From NCBI RefSeq assembly GCF_014633365.1, contig NC_068338.1, positions 28,150,291 through 28,214,290 on the forward strand: a stretch of 64,000 bases of DNA, written 5' to 3'. Below, in pieces: positions 50,001 to 59,869 of this stretch. The notes beneath the pieces are model-generated. The model did not search any database, had not been told where the DNA came from, and saw nothing but the letters and a program-made list of their open reading frames with translations. Made by a program: the position numbers and the translations under genes. How positions within the stretch are numbered: the first letter of the stretch is position 1; the number at the start of each line of letters is the position of its first letter. The DNA is from Diospyros lotus. Lineage: Eukaryota > Streptophyta > Magnoliopsida > Ericales > Ebenaceae.

Positions 50001-52197
50001 TTAAATCTATACCTTAGATCAAATCCATGAGTGTGTGAGAGTAAGTGTGGTACAATTTCTGTCCAAGAAAATTGTTCCAGCAACCCTAGATATAACAGGT
50101 TGACATTAATTACCAATCTATTATTGGATTGGTAAGGCCAAATGCATAAATGCACTTGGCATGTGTATTTTGAATGAAAGCTATAAACACTAAAAGAGTA
50201 TTGGCCAAATGCATGTTTATTGTTTCACTTAACCAAAAATTTTAAGCTTGTTAACAGACACTAAATTGGTGATTATTTTCAGCCAATACTCTTTCGATAA
50301 CTTAAATAACACTATTTTAGTCAAAAATTAATTAGATACGGAGTTCTGAAGTCAATACAGGGTGATACTGCTCCATAGATAGTATAATTGTTAATTTCAA
50401 AGGACATGCTACATAAGCAGCAAAAATGCTAGGAAGAATGGAGAAAAAACAGGGACAAGGTTCAGCAACCCTAACATCTAATGGCAGGATTGTGGACAGC
50501 AAGTTCAATCCCTACAGAAGCGTGCCTACAAATTTTTACAAATATATGTAATATCTGTTTATCCAAAAAAAAAAATCCCATATTGGATTGTCATTTCCCA
50601 GATTGAAGTGATGTTTGATAGCCCTAGCCAAAAAAAAAGGGACAAAAAAAAAAAGAAACACTTGCATAAAAGCAATAAGGATTACTAAGATAAACAAAAA
50701 GTATTTTAATTCCCAATCGTAAGTCAAAAAGAATATGATACAGGGTAAATTGAGAGGATATAGGTACAACTTCTCTGTTAAGTGTTGGGACAAAGCTTTA
50801 TTGAGTTGATTTAAGTTGAGGATGTAACAGAATAATACCATTTTCTTCTCCTGCTCAAGCTTCCTTTTCTCACTCTCATTTACAACTTTGCGTTGTTCCA
50901 GTTCTTTCTCGAGCAACTCAAGCTTTTTCCTTTTCACTTCCAAATGTGATTTTCTCCTTTCATGGTCATTGAAAATCTTTTTTACTTGATCCGATGCATT
51001 CTTCTGCATTTTCTCCAGCTCTAATTAATAACAATCAACTAAACTATGGTAAGAACAAGTAGAAACCATAACGTTAGATAAGCAAAACAAACAAAATATA
51101 CATTTAGTAAAAAAAAAATGTTTTGCTGCCCACATATATTACATTATAAAATAAAATCACAGCTCCTGAAACTATGTCACCATTAAGGTATTTCTTTGTT
51201 TACCTTCATTGTAAGTCTGAACCATCTCTTCTTTCTGCCTCATCACATTCCTTATGAACCTTTCTGTGCTACTTATTTTGCTCTTTATCTCGTCACATTT
51301 TCTATTCTTAACCTCAAGCTCATTAGTTAAGTTAGAAACTAGTTTTGTGTCTTTCCTTTTGTCTTCCATTTCAATATCTGAGAGAGTCTTTAAGTCTCCA
51401 TTCTTGCGGAGATAATCACCAACAGGACTCTTCAAAATGTAATCTTCCTCCCTGGCAACCCAAGCATATAGTTTGTCTCCTTTATACCGCACTGCATACC
51501 AATCTCTCCTCCCATGGTTCTCCATTTCAAACATTTTTTCAAATTCCATGGCATTCTTAAAGCCATCCCAATCTCTCTTAAACTCTACTATAGCAAAGCC
51601 GGAGTGACCCGTGTGGCTCCACAAGGGATGAACCTTAACAGGGCAATATCCTTTGCTGATCCACTCATGTTTTAGTTTTTTACCACTGTCTCCCACATAC
51701 TTACCATCTTTAAACTCAATTTGAATATTGGCCACAACGGCCATCCAAGGCCAAACAATAAGCTCCTCCTTTGGCTTGTGTTTGGAAACCTCAAAGGGCT
51801 TTTGTAATGTATTCCTTGTATCAGCACGTTTCACCAGGGACTTGGACACTGCATCGTCGATATCCATATTACTTTCCAGTGGTCCAATAGCTCTGCCGCT
51901 GGATCCCGGTATTGTATCTCTAACGTGCCTCTCTAAGTACTTTTCCAACCCCAAATGTCGAGCCCGGTCCTTGAATCGTCCATTATCGAAGTCATGGCCA
52001 ATTCGAGAAGCATGTTCGAGAATCCCTCTATAATTGTACTCTTTCTTACCCCTGTCATGACAATAGGGGCAGCGGAAGGTTCTCTCAGAAAGGTGGACTC
52101 TTACCTTTCCATCCCTCATTTCCTTATAGTACATATGCGTGTCTTCCTCCAATTCAAAATCACGAGTGCCATACTTCTCTTCTCTTCTCCTACCCAT
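28512..52197 (-). CDS. FDM: FDM gene B: full-length zf-XS/XS/XH RNA-directed DNA methylation factor
   Basis: Coding exons on the minus strand: 52197-51204, 51020-50839, 48745-48677, 48585-48298, 40560-40357, 28742-28512. All junctions are GT/AG in matching phase, giving 655 aa, a usual FDM length. Domains: zf-XS finger (C43, C46, H62, H68), XS about 140-262 ([13 protein letters not shown]), coiled coil about 275-510, XH about 512-655 ([33 protein letters not shown]). Exons 3 to 6 have the same lengths as in gene A (69, 288, 204, 231 nt). The family acts in RNA-directed DNA methylation: XS binds dsRNA with 5' overhangs, and the coiled coil and XH support complex assembly. Introns 2, 4 and 5 are enlarged by insertions to 2.1, 7.7 and 11.6 kb. 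The reading frame is intact; whether such long introns splice well is unknown. A 5' UTR intron lies at 52205-52552. Confidence 0.9.
29262..29412. mobile_element. Palindromic MITE in intron 5 of FDM gene B
   Basis: A 151-bp near-perfect hairpin. The 30-base arms (AAAATGCTATTTGGA... and ...TCCAAATAGCATTTT) match at about 27 positions, and the inner parts also pair (TTGATGTATTGTAC with GTACAACACATCAA). It is absent from the homologous intron of gene A. No clear target-site duplication beyond a possible TA; family unassigned. Confidence 0.7.
29635..29772 (-). repeat. 3' LTR of copia-2
   Basis: 138 bp, TG...CA on both strands, matching 39862-39989. It contains an expanded TA run (29730-29750) not present in the partner. 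Confidence 0.85.
30926..32508 (+). pseudogene. hAT transposase pseudogene (BED zinc finger and DUF659-like)
   Basis: The N-terminal part reads [16 protein letters not shown], then a TGA where the family has tryptophan, then [21 protein letters not shown]; the cysteines and histidine (CKLC ... YRVKEHI ... ACP) form a BED-type finger (about 31052-31142). The stretch 31290-31480 ([11 protein letters not shown]...[14 protein letters not shown]) continues the family before several stops. The 254-codon frame at 31744-32508 ([52 protein letters not shown]) matches the DUF659 and RNase H-like core of plant hAT proteins. The C-terminal hAT dimerisation region is not recognisable. No active transposase is encoded. 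Confidence 0.85.
33067..34008. mobile_element. Non-autonomous hAT element nested in the hAT transposon
   Basis: 942 bp between CAGTGTTCTAAAA and its reverse complement TTTTAGAACACTG. The 8-bp target-site duplication has one mismatch (ATCCAATT at 33059-33066, GTCCAATT at 34009-34016). Its ends resemble those of the surrounding element, with subterminal GGCGCC/CCTAGGCG repeats, so it is probably mobilised by the same transposase family. The GC-rich section 33300-33540 contains several copies of AACGCTGTCG and TCGCCGCC, unlike the AT-rich rest. Confidence 0.85.
34846..35386 (-). mobile_element. Solo LTR inserted in the reverse transcriptase region of copia-2
   Basis: 541 bp, TGTTGTCC...TTTAACA, with a near-perfect 5-bp duplication (CTTCA at 34841-34845, CTTCC at 35387-35391). 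On the minus strand it contains TATAAATAAGG near 35230, a likely LTR TATA box, so it is read as a minus-strand LTR. Without it the copia-2 protein reads LVGK-LNYLT continuously. No internal retrotransposon sequence remains, as expected after recombination between two LTRs. Confidence 0.82.
39862..39989 (-). repeat. 5' LTR of copia-2 with adjacent primer-binding site
   Basis: 128 bp. On the minus strand it ends CTTCACA and is followed by TGGTACCAGAGCC (39861-39849), a slightly altered initiator tRNA-Met primer site. About 900 nt lie between this site and the gag start, a long leader. Confidence 0.85.
41378..41967 (+). repeat. 5' LTR of copia-3
   Basis: 590 bp with a TATA box (CTATAAATAAGAGG near 41551). 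Differs from the 3' LTR at roughly 5% of positions by eye. Confidence 0.9.
41971..41981 (+). other. Primer-binding site of copia-3
   Basis: TGGTATCAGAG, three bases after the 5' LTR, complementary to initiator tRNA-Met. Confidence 0.85.
42040..46204 (+). pseudogene. Gag-pol remnants of copia-3
   Basis: Gag starts at 42040 ([18 protein letters not shown]) and soon meets stops (about 42184 and 42211). It resumes with [16 protein letters not shown] (42510) and a zinc knuckle whose last cysteine is replaced ([14 protein letters not shown], 42750). Protease reads [12 protein letters not shown] (42906), with a stop after HKE. The integrase zinc region ([14 protein letters not shown]) and [12 protein letters not shown] end in a TAA at about 43513. 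The catalytic region is present ([22 protein letters not shown]). Reverse transcriptase spans a frameshift near 44760, then [16 protein letters not shown] and [10 protein letters not shown] (45225). RNase H follows ([24 protein letters not shown]). Sequence style is that of TNT1-94-type elements. Confidence 0.9.
46287..46884 (+). repeat. 3' LTR of copia-3
   Basis: 598 bp, preceded by a purine-rich stretch AAAATGGTGGAGACT that serves as polypurine tract. Confidence 0.9.
46900..48240. other. Remainder of intron 4 of FDM gene B
   Basis: Intron sequence. The start (GAGGATAACATTCTTCC) resumes homology with intron 4 of gene A at about 22280, and the end (about 48070-48240) matches 22560-22790. No gene is visible between. 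Confidence 0.6.
48895..49455 (+). mobile_element. Solo LTR 1 in intron 2 of FDM gene B
   Basis: 561 bp, TGTTAGG...GTCAACA, with a perfect 5-bp duplication ATATT (48890-48894 and 49456-49460). Contains CTGGATGTAGG near 49282, also seen in the copia-3 LTR (GTTGGATGTAGG near 41770), so it is probably a copia LTR of related type. Absent at the matching site of gene A near 23420. Confidence 0.88.
49522..50097 (+). mobile_element. Solo LTR 2 in intron 2 of FDM gene B
   Basis: 576 bp, TGTTAAGG...TATAACA, with a perfect 5-bp duplication GGTTG (49517-49521 and 50098-50102). A TATA box lies near 49683 (CTATAAATAGGG). Gene A reads straight through the same point (AACAGTATTTGGTT followed by TTAATTACCAAT, about 23465-23490), an empty site. 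Confidence 0.92.
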
Positions 52198-52204
52198 TTA
52201 CAAC

Positions 52205-52650
52205 CTGAAATCAAACATAACCAAGTGTCATAACGAGAAGGGGGGGGGGGGGGGGACGGGGGACCATTTAGCCCTAAACCCTGTTAGTTTGCCAAGAAAC
52301 AACGTGACCGTCATCATGTAAAATCAACGCAGACAAATGCATGGCCCGCTCAGGCCCAATTAAGTGAAATTCCAATCCCCGTCACCACCAAAAACCAAAA
52401 AGTAAATAAGATTCTGAATTTTTTCATTGGCGATCATTCACTCAAACACACATATAGACGTATCCACCGACGAACATATTCGACACATTCTCCGAGCAAT
52501 CAACAGAGGCCGTAAATGCAATCAGAAGAATAGGAACTGCAAATGGAATTACCTCAAACTTCTCGGGGCTTCGTCGAACCCTAAGCCCTCTAGGGTTTTG
52601 ACAGAGAGAAACGTTTCCTCCGCGCAACAAAGCAAATAGTGCGTGCAGAG
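52205..52650 (-). other. FDM: 5' UTR exon and intron of FDM gene B
   Basis: The leader exon (minus strand) ends at 52553 (AAGTTTGAG then GTAATT). The intron runs 52552-52205, with acceptor TTTCAG seven bases before the start codon. The leader (GGGTTCGACGAA) is conserved with gene A. Confidence 0.7.
52240..52255. repeat. 16-base G homopolymer in the 5' UTR intron of gene B
   Basis: Sixteen consecutive G on the plus strand, so C in the transcript, close to the 3' splice site. Gene A has only a mixed GA stretch here. Confidence 0.85.
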
Positions 52651-52699
52651 AGAGGGGGGGTGGGGGAGAGTAATAATGTTCTTGTTTCGTTTCCTTTTG

Positions 52700-55600
52700 C
52701 GCGCGGAGAAAATATTCAGTGCATATAGAATGCCACGTCAGCACATTCCATTTTCCATTATAGAAAATGTTATTAGTACACTTTTATATAGTAAAATAAC
52801 AAAAAAATTCCTTATGAAACGCATAAAGGTACATGTGAGGCGCGGGATATTTTAGTCATAATACCTCCGTAGCCCAAAATGTACAAAAAGATTGAGGTTT
52901 GATATCTCATTTAAAAAATTATTAAAAAAAATTTACAAGTATAAAAATAAGATCAATTGGCCATTTTACCCTTTTTTTTTTTTTTCTCACTTACACCTGT
53001 TATCTCGTTCTTAAAAATTCTAAACTGCCTCACTCCTTTATCAATGGCCTTACCAAATCAAAATTACACAAAAATATCTCACCCTTTAATAATACTATAA
53101 ATTTAACAATACTATAAAATTATTAGTGAATCTCCTCCGTAAACTCTTCCTTATTCTCTCTCTCTCTCCATTGTGGGGTGCATGTTTTCCATATGTAACA
53201 GGCATCTCCTTTACCTCTCGTGTGTCATCTACCTTCGATAATATGTATCATTTCTGTTCATCAGCAGTCTTCATCAGCAACGATATCTCTTTCTCTCTTA
53301 CATGCACGTGCGTGCAATTGGACTTTCAGAGTCCTTTCAGCTCGTTCCGATCGTCTATCTCTCTCCTACTCATGCGATTACATTTTCAACGTCCTTTCGA
53401 AACGTTTCGGCTATCCTAGCACCTCTCCATCCTCACTCTTCTAATGGGTGAGTTTGATTTATCATACATTTGTAATTTTTGTTATTATATATTTATAATT
53501 TTTTAGATTTAGCCAATTGATTTTATTTGATTTTTGGTGTATTTGTCTTATGTGTATTGCTTAATAGTAATTCCTCTAGGGCCATCAACATTTAGGTTCT
53601 CAAGTGTTTTGAGAGATTTTGCAAACTCATGTTTCTTGAACATTATGATCAACAAAGTTGGGTTTGTTTTTAGGGAATGTAAATGTAATGTAATGTAAGG
53701 GACTGAATGTGGTGGTATTTAGTTCATTTTATATCAATTCCTTATCAATGTTTGAAAATTACACTCCAATTGAAAACAAGTGAATTTGCTAGGTAGTGAC
53801 TGTTTACATTCACTCTCTCTTTTATTAGTATATTGTTTGCTCATTTAATTACTTTTCATCAATATTATTTGCATTCAAATAAATATTGCTTATCCTTTTG
53901 AACAATAAGAACTATAATAATAAGAAAGAACTACGGATTATGCCGCGGTTGTAGATAATCGGGACACTAGTTGGATGACTATCCAAAAAAACGGCATTGT
54001 CCAGACTATGAACAGAGATTTATAAGATGGCTAAAGATGGAGAAGATGTCATTGAATCGATGGAGATTGTTATTTTTTCGTGACAAAAATTGTGAATTTT
54101 TTAAACAGGGTGAATGGGAATCAAGTGGACATGACTCAAATAAATCAGACAATAAGGTCGGTATTAAAGATTTGGCCCGACTACTGAAAATGTATGCATA
54201 GATAAGCGATAAATACGACATGGAGATATCCCTTAACATAATCATTTGAAAGGGTAATAAAACTATAGACAAGAAGGGGAAAGAAAAGTTGTAGATGAGA
54301 GCAATTTTAGTTGTACTTGTGTATATTAGAAACACAAGTTGTGACAGATTTACTTTTTCTTTGACTTCATTATGTATCCTATAATCATGGAAGTTGGCAC
54401 CAAATTTTGCTACATTATGCCCACATGTGATTCTATTATCCCATGACAATCATTCTTATACAGTTAAACAACTATTTTTTAGAATATACAATGTTTTAAT
54501 AAAAAAATTAATTTCATCTTTCTAATCCTAAAAGATATGTTAAAATGTACACTTGAGATGGGAAAAGGCCCTTGTCATCGGCATGGTCCACTGCAACATA
54601 CAATTGGAAAAATGGTTACCCCATCCATCACTAGCATCAACTAAGATAACTTTATATGTTAAAATTATAGAATATCAAATCCCAACAGCCACTAAATGAT
54701 CCAGATTCCAGATAATTGAAAAAAGTTATAATCTAACTTATGTAGAAAACAAAAACATATGCCCCACGTATCATCTTAGTTATGTATGGCAACATTGATA
54801 GGAGTCATTTAAGAATTAACGAGATTATGGAGAAATTTTCACAGAAAATTAAATGGACTCTGGCGCATTTGTACGAGGAAAAATGTTTTATACAGCTCCA
54901 ATTAGCCCATTTTTAGATCTCTTCCCATCTCCATTGCTATAGCCGTCCCCACAACCTGCCACTGTCTTCAAGGTCTCTAGTGACTGCAGTGATGGCACAG
55001 CAAGAAAAAAAATTAACCAAAATTTCAACTTCTAAATTTGGCCAAGGCAGTATCATAGTGAAATATCAGACACAGAATGCAATAGAGAAATAAAGCACCA
55101 GAAAAAAAGTGAAATAAGCAAAACTGAGTATTTGTTAGCAACTATCAGCTTTAGCATCATGAGGGAATGGGGGGAAATGTTGCCTAATCAATGCACACCA
55201 CTCTGCAAATCTGACGAAAGCCATAACAGATCCTAACATGAACATTGGCAAAGGAATGGAAGATTGAGCACTTCCGAGACTCAGCGATAGACTGATAGCA
55301 TTCCACCATCATTATCAAGTAGAACAATCATCTTCTAGGAAACAAGGAGCAACATACAAGTTAAATTCCTATACTTCACAGACACGAAAGTAGTTGCACA
55401 ATCAGATGGGTTGTCTCCCAATTTAAAGTAATTATCCTGTGAACCCAGCATTTGCTTTGTAGAGTTTCGTAAAGCTCTGTTGAGTTTTAACATATCTTTT
55501 TTAATTTGTTAGCAAGTTTTATAATCAATATAATAAGAAAGACACACCACACCCAAAGTACCCTTTAGAACATGTAAATGTTGGTATATACGTTTAAACT

Positions 55601-56340
55601 TCAAAAACAATTTCATTTAGAATGCATAAAGTTTCTTTCAAATAATATGTTGTTTTGAATATTAAGCTATACCCGGTTAAACATAAAATGGAGAATTATA
55701 GTGAGGAAAAAAAAAAGAAGCAAGCTTATTTAGGTTCGACATTGTCTCTGGTGGATGATGGGGGCGAAGACAGTGGCTGGTAAAGGCGAATGCGGTTCGA
55801 CTGTTGGCGGTGATGGGTGGAGGAGAAGGTGGTTAGACTGGCAACGATGGCGGGTGGGGGCAAAGACAGTCCAATTGTAGGCTGGCGGAGATTTCGATTT
55901 GAAAAATGGGGAAATTGAGACTTTGATTTCAAATTGGTGGTGGCCGATTGTGGCTGTTGACAAGCAAGAAGAAGAAAGTTGTCGAGCAGTGTAGAAAGTG
56001 CTTGAAAAATGGAATAATTTGGCACTTCTTTTGATATGTGTGTCTGTATATCTATATATATATATGTGTTTATGTATGCGTTTGGATTTATTGTCAACGT
56101 GAATAGACAACCATATATGTCGATTAGCGAGTAGTTTATTGAGGGAGAAAATGGAGAATAAAAGTAGATTTTCAAATTAGAGTATTTTAAATATATTAAA
56201 AGATGACTGTCAAAAACAAAATAAATAGCTGCAAATAGAATTTCTCTTCCAAATTTAGCCCAAACAACAACACATGACCCTTTTACCCCTTGTTTAGCAT
56301 TATCATAATCCACCTATACACGTGTACAGCTCGCTAGATT
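52700..56340. other. Intergenic region upstream of FDM gene B
   Basis: The first part should contain the gene B promoter. 53.1-53.45 kb is CT-rich. Short open frames near 53971-54201 (+), 54006-54449 (-) and 55726-56313 (-) show no recognisable domain, overlap on both strands or are low in complexity, so they are not annotated as genes. Confidence 0.5.
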
Positions 56341-56354
56341 AGTTATTTCGGGAC

Positions 56355-56815
56355 AAACTCATATTTTTTAATTTTTTTATATAATTATTTAATTTTTTTA
56401 TTTCAATTATATTATATAAATATATATTTTTAATTCAATTTAACCCTTATATTTTAGCTATTTCAATTTAACTCTTATATTTTGACTATTTTTTTTATGA
56501 TAATCTAAATTTTTCATCATTTCAGTTTCATCATTTTACATGTATTTTTAATTTAATTTAACTCCTAAAATATATAAAAAAATGTGAAACAGGATGAGTT
56601 AATTTAATTTTTTTTATACATCAAAATATAAAGATTAAATTGAGTGAAAAATATAAATAGAATGGCATAATTGAAATAATGAAAGTTTAGATTGTCACAT
56701 AGAAGACATTAAAATATATGAATTAAATTGATTAAAAAATATAAGTACAATGATTTAATTAAGACAACAAAAAATTTAAATAATTATAAAAAAATATAAA
56801 AGTAAAAATAACTCC
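56355..56815. mobile_element. AT-rich foldback element (MITE-like)
   Basis: The left half (TTTTTTATATAATTATTTAA, then blocks such as TCAATTTAACYCTTATATTTT) reads as an imperfect reverse complement of the right half (AAATAATTATAAAAAAATAT). Several TTAACTCNTATATTTT-like blocks recur in both orientations. No coding capacity, and no target-site duplication could be fixed. Confidence 0.55.
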
Positions 56816-57017
56816 TTTGTAACCTCCATCTGGATGTGCCACGTTAAAAGATAAAAAAATAAAAAATAAATTGTTTGGCTGTGCGTTTTCCATTTCAGAA
56901 AAAACTAAAACAATTTTCAATAACAGAAAAAAAAGAAAGTGTTGAAGCCATGTTTTAATTTAAGGGAGCAAAAACAAGTTAGCAAGTATAACTTGAAAGC
57001 AAATATAATAAAACAGA

Positions 57018-57090
57018 CGCCGTCTGTGGGAATCGAACCCACGACCACGTGGTTAAAAGCCACGCGCTCTACCAGCTGAGCTAAGACGGC
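57018..57090 (-). tRNA. trnK-UUU: tRNA-Lys (anticodon UUU)
   Basis: On the minus strand the 73 nt fold as a cloverleaf: acceptor GCCGTCT/AGACGGC, D arm GCTC/GAGC, anticodon stem CGTGG/CCACG with loop CTTTTAA (anticodon TTT), T arm GTGGG-TTCGATT-CCCAC, discriminator G. There is no intron. A TTTT stretch follows within about 10 bases, a Pol III terminator. The internal A and B boxes (TAGCTCAGCTGG and GGTTCGATTCC) are intact, so it is likely a functional nuclear gene. Confidence 0.97.
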
Positions 57091-57238
57091 TGCTGAATGC
57101 TCTCTTCACCTTAAAATTATCCAAATAATTATCTCTTAATAGCGTACGGGCTGCCAATACCCTGTTGCCCAGTGCGCTATTAACCACCAGTACTTACTAA
57201 TTCTGTCTTCGTCAATTCCAAATTTCCGAATAAGAGAG

Positions 57239-57851
57239 TAAGGGTGTTCAAAAAAATTGACAAATCATGAAAATTAATTGAACCGAACCGCACCGCATCG
57301 CGCGATTTTTTGAGGGAAGTGGTCCGGCACAGTTTGAGAAATTCTCAAACTGTGCGGTTTGCGGTTTGAAGATTTCTTGGTTCGATTTTAAACTGAACCG
57401 CCCAAGTATTTTGTAATAATAAAAAAAATATGAAATAATTTATTCTCAAATCAAAAAAAACAAATCTGGTAAACAGATTGTCTGTTTTGTTTATATATAA
57501 ACAGATTGTGAACAATCTGAAACAATCTGTTTACAGAAAACAGATTGTATAAATATTAAACAGATTGTTTATATATAATTTTTTATTTATTTTGGTTTAT
57601 GGGCTAAATGGTTGATGAAATAATTTATTAAACCATGAAAATTATACCACGAAAATTGATAGATTAATATTTTGGATGTTTTAAACAAACCGCGGAAATC
57701 GCACCGAACCGCACTGCAAAATGCAGTGCGGTTCGGTGCGGTTTCGATGCACCAAACCAGACCGCGCGGTCTGGCTTGACAGAAAAACCGCACAAACGGT
57801 TTGGCGTATCGAAAATATCCAAAATCAATCAAACCGAACCGTGAACTCCCC
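57239..57851. mobile_element. hAT-type MITE, 613 bp
   Basis: Flanked by a perfect 8-bp duplication TAAGAGAG (57231-57238 and 57852-57859). The ends AGGGTGTTCA and TGAACTCCCC are inverted repeats with one mismatch. Subterminal regions carry many AACCGAACCGCACCG-like repeats in both orientations, and the middle holds at least six AACAGATTGT motifs in both directions. No transposase. Confidence 0.85.
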
Positions 57852-57869
57852 TAAGAGAGAGTCTCCAAC

Positions 57870-59300
57870 TATAATAGACAAATGGAGTATGAAAAATAAA
57901 CTTTGAAACTATCCATATCATTGAAAAGATTGGGACCCAATGATGGTTTTTCTATTTATCTTACTTTATAACATTTTTATTAGCACTATGGTGCATACTT
58001 AATATGTCATTAAAAGAAAGTCAAGTGGCCCACGAGCATAGTCCAGCAGTTGAGGGCAAGCACAAATTGCTTTCAGAAAGGTTTTAGATTATAAACTGCT
58101 ATATAATCAGTTGAAGATCCCGTATTCAAATTTTGGCCCTAAATTCCTTGATTCCTCTGCAGAAATTTTGAAGCTGAGCTGCGAGGATTCCCGAGTGACA
58201 GACTTCACCTTTTACTTTCAAAAAAGGCAAGTCAAGTAATGATACTAGTATTTTATATCTTAATATGTCAAATGGACACTTTAATATTGACTAAAAATCT
58301 CTTTTCCCTTGATCATATAATTGCATTGCATTTTTTTTGTAGTTACGGTATTTATGTACAAAAAAGAAATGTAGTGTAAAAAATAATGGGAATTATGTGA
58401 TTCAAGTATTTATAAAAAATCATATAAAATAATACTTTTTATGCATTATTATTTATATGAATAAGAAATTTTATGAATACTATATTAATATATGCATCTA
58501 CTCATCACTTTAAATGAAAAATGATTATGATTATGATTATTTAATGACGAACTGATATAAATTGCTTTTCGAAATTATAAAGGATGCTCTTAATTTAATT
58601 TCCAGTCTTGAAACAAATGCAGTAACTTACGTGTTGAACACATGGCTACATTTTTGGGATTTATTAAATAGCTAGCTATAGATGGCACTTGCAAATACTT
58701 GTGTAGGAGTGTAATGATATCTGCCCATTTTATTTATATGGGTATGTGTGTCTTAATAGCACAATCAATTTGCAAGGGCACGGATACAACTCAAGCATTG
58801 CAGGACAACTAATATATTAAAAGACAGTCATTTATCACAGTTAAAATGATGTACAAAGTTTTTTAGATATATTTCCCAAAGAATAGAGTACAATATTGCT
58901 AGCTTAATTAAACGCGAGTGACAATAAAACTAATTACTCTCCTTCACCTTTAACCTGTGATTATCTCACTGAAACTAAGTTCTGAAGTTCATTTAAGGTT
59001 TGAGAGACAGTTTAATTACTTATGATTGGGAGGCAACAAGTTTTATATCTTTGAACCATCGTATTTGTATGGTCCCCGATATTTGTATCTTCAATTACGT
59101 TAGAAGAAATAAATAATAGGTTGAGTTTTAGCTCTTGTATAGGGCAAATATCGAACTCGTAACCCATTAAATTGATACCAACATATTATTTATCCGATCA
59201 GTTATTTTATGACAAGGCAAGTTTTATATTATCTTTATTAGGTGAACCGGTAACAGTATCAATTTCTTGTGATAAAACTACGTATGCGTACGGTACAGTG
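57870..59300. other. Intergenic upstream of the FPF1-like gene
   Basis: AT-rich with no supportable gene; its end is the FPF1-like promoter. Confidence 0.55.
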
Positions 59301-59310
59301 GTTACTGTTG

Positions 59311-59317
59311 TATAAAG
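59311..59317 (+). promoter_or_regulatory. TATA box of the FPF1-like gene
   Basis: TATAAAG lies 142 bases before the start codon, followed by a CT-rich leader (59360-59385), a typical plant core promoter arrangement. Confidence 0.65.
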
Positions 59318-59452
59318 CCCATGCCACTGCCAGCAAGGAGAATGGCAAAAGCTTGCCACTCTCTCTCTCTTTCTCTCTCTCTGAGTCCGTAGTCTTACTT
59401 GCAGTAGCAGCTTCACGTACTACTGGGTCTTCCAGCTAGCAAGGTGGAGGAG

Positions 59453-59860
59453 ATGTCCGGCGTCTGGGTTTTCAACAAGAAGGGTGTGGCTCGCCTTATC
59501 CCTAACCCTACCCGAGAATCTTTCGAGCAAGACGGCGACTCGTCATCATCCAGCTCCAGCCGCCCCGGCACCGCCACCGCTCCCGGCGCTCGTCCCCGAG
59601 TCCTCGTCTACGTCCCGGCCAACCACGTGATCCGGTCCTACGCCGACCTCGAGCTCCGGCTAGCGGAACTCGGTTGGTCCCGCTACCGCAACCCCGGCGC
59701 CGCCGCCTCCAACTTCCTCCAGTTCCACCGCTCCGACGACTCCGCAGACCTAATCTCCCTGCCCAGAAACTTCGCCGACTTCAAGCCCCTCCACATGTAT
59801 GATATCGTCGTCAAGAACCGCTCCCTCTTTGAGGTGCGCCATCCCCCGCCACCGCCGTAG
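59453..59860 (+). CDS. Flowering-promoting factor 1-like protein
   Basis: A single exon of 135 codons. The start MSGVWVFNKKGVARLIPNP is the conserved FPF1 N-terminus, so ATG 59453 is chosen. RPRVLVYVPANHVIRSYADLE, LGWSRY, LQFHRSDDSADLISLPR and MYDIVVKNRSLFEVR follow, covering the whole family core. FPF1-like proteins are small plant proteins linked to flowering time, gibberellin response and organ elongation; their biochemical activity is not established. Two additions relative to the usual about 110 aa are a serine run (29-35) with an RPGTATAPGA linker, and five prolines at the C-terminus. The coding sequence is much richer in GC than its surroundings, and no intron is seen, as usual for the family. 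Confidence 0.92.
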   Translation: MSGVWVFNKKGVARLIPNPTRESFEQDGDSSSSSSSRPGTATAPGARPRVLVYVPANHVIRSYADLELRLAELGWSRYRNPGAAASNFLQFHRSDDSADLISLPRNFADFKPLHMYDIVVKNRSLFEVRHPPPPP

Positions 59861-59869
59861 CACAAAATT

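Noticed and set aside
28512..52197. Idea that gene B is a dead gene fragmented by transposons
   Set aside because: All insertions fall in introns; six exons join in phase with intact GT/AG sites and no stop. Expression still needs evidence.
55726..56313. 195-codon open frame on the minus strand
   Set aside because: Low complexity (Ser, Pro, Tyr and Ile runs), overlapping long frames in other phases, and no recognisable domain; not typical coding sequence.
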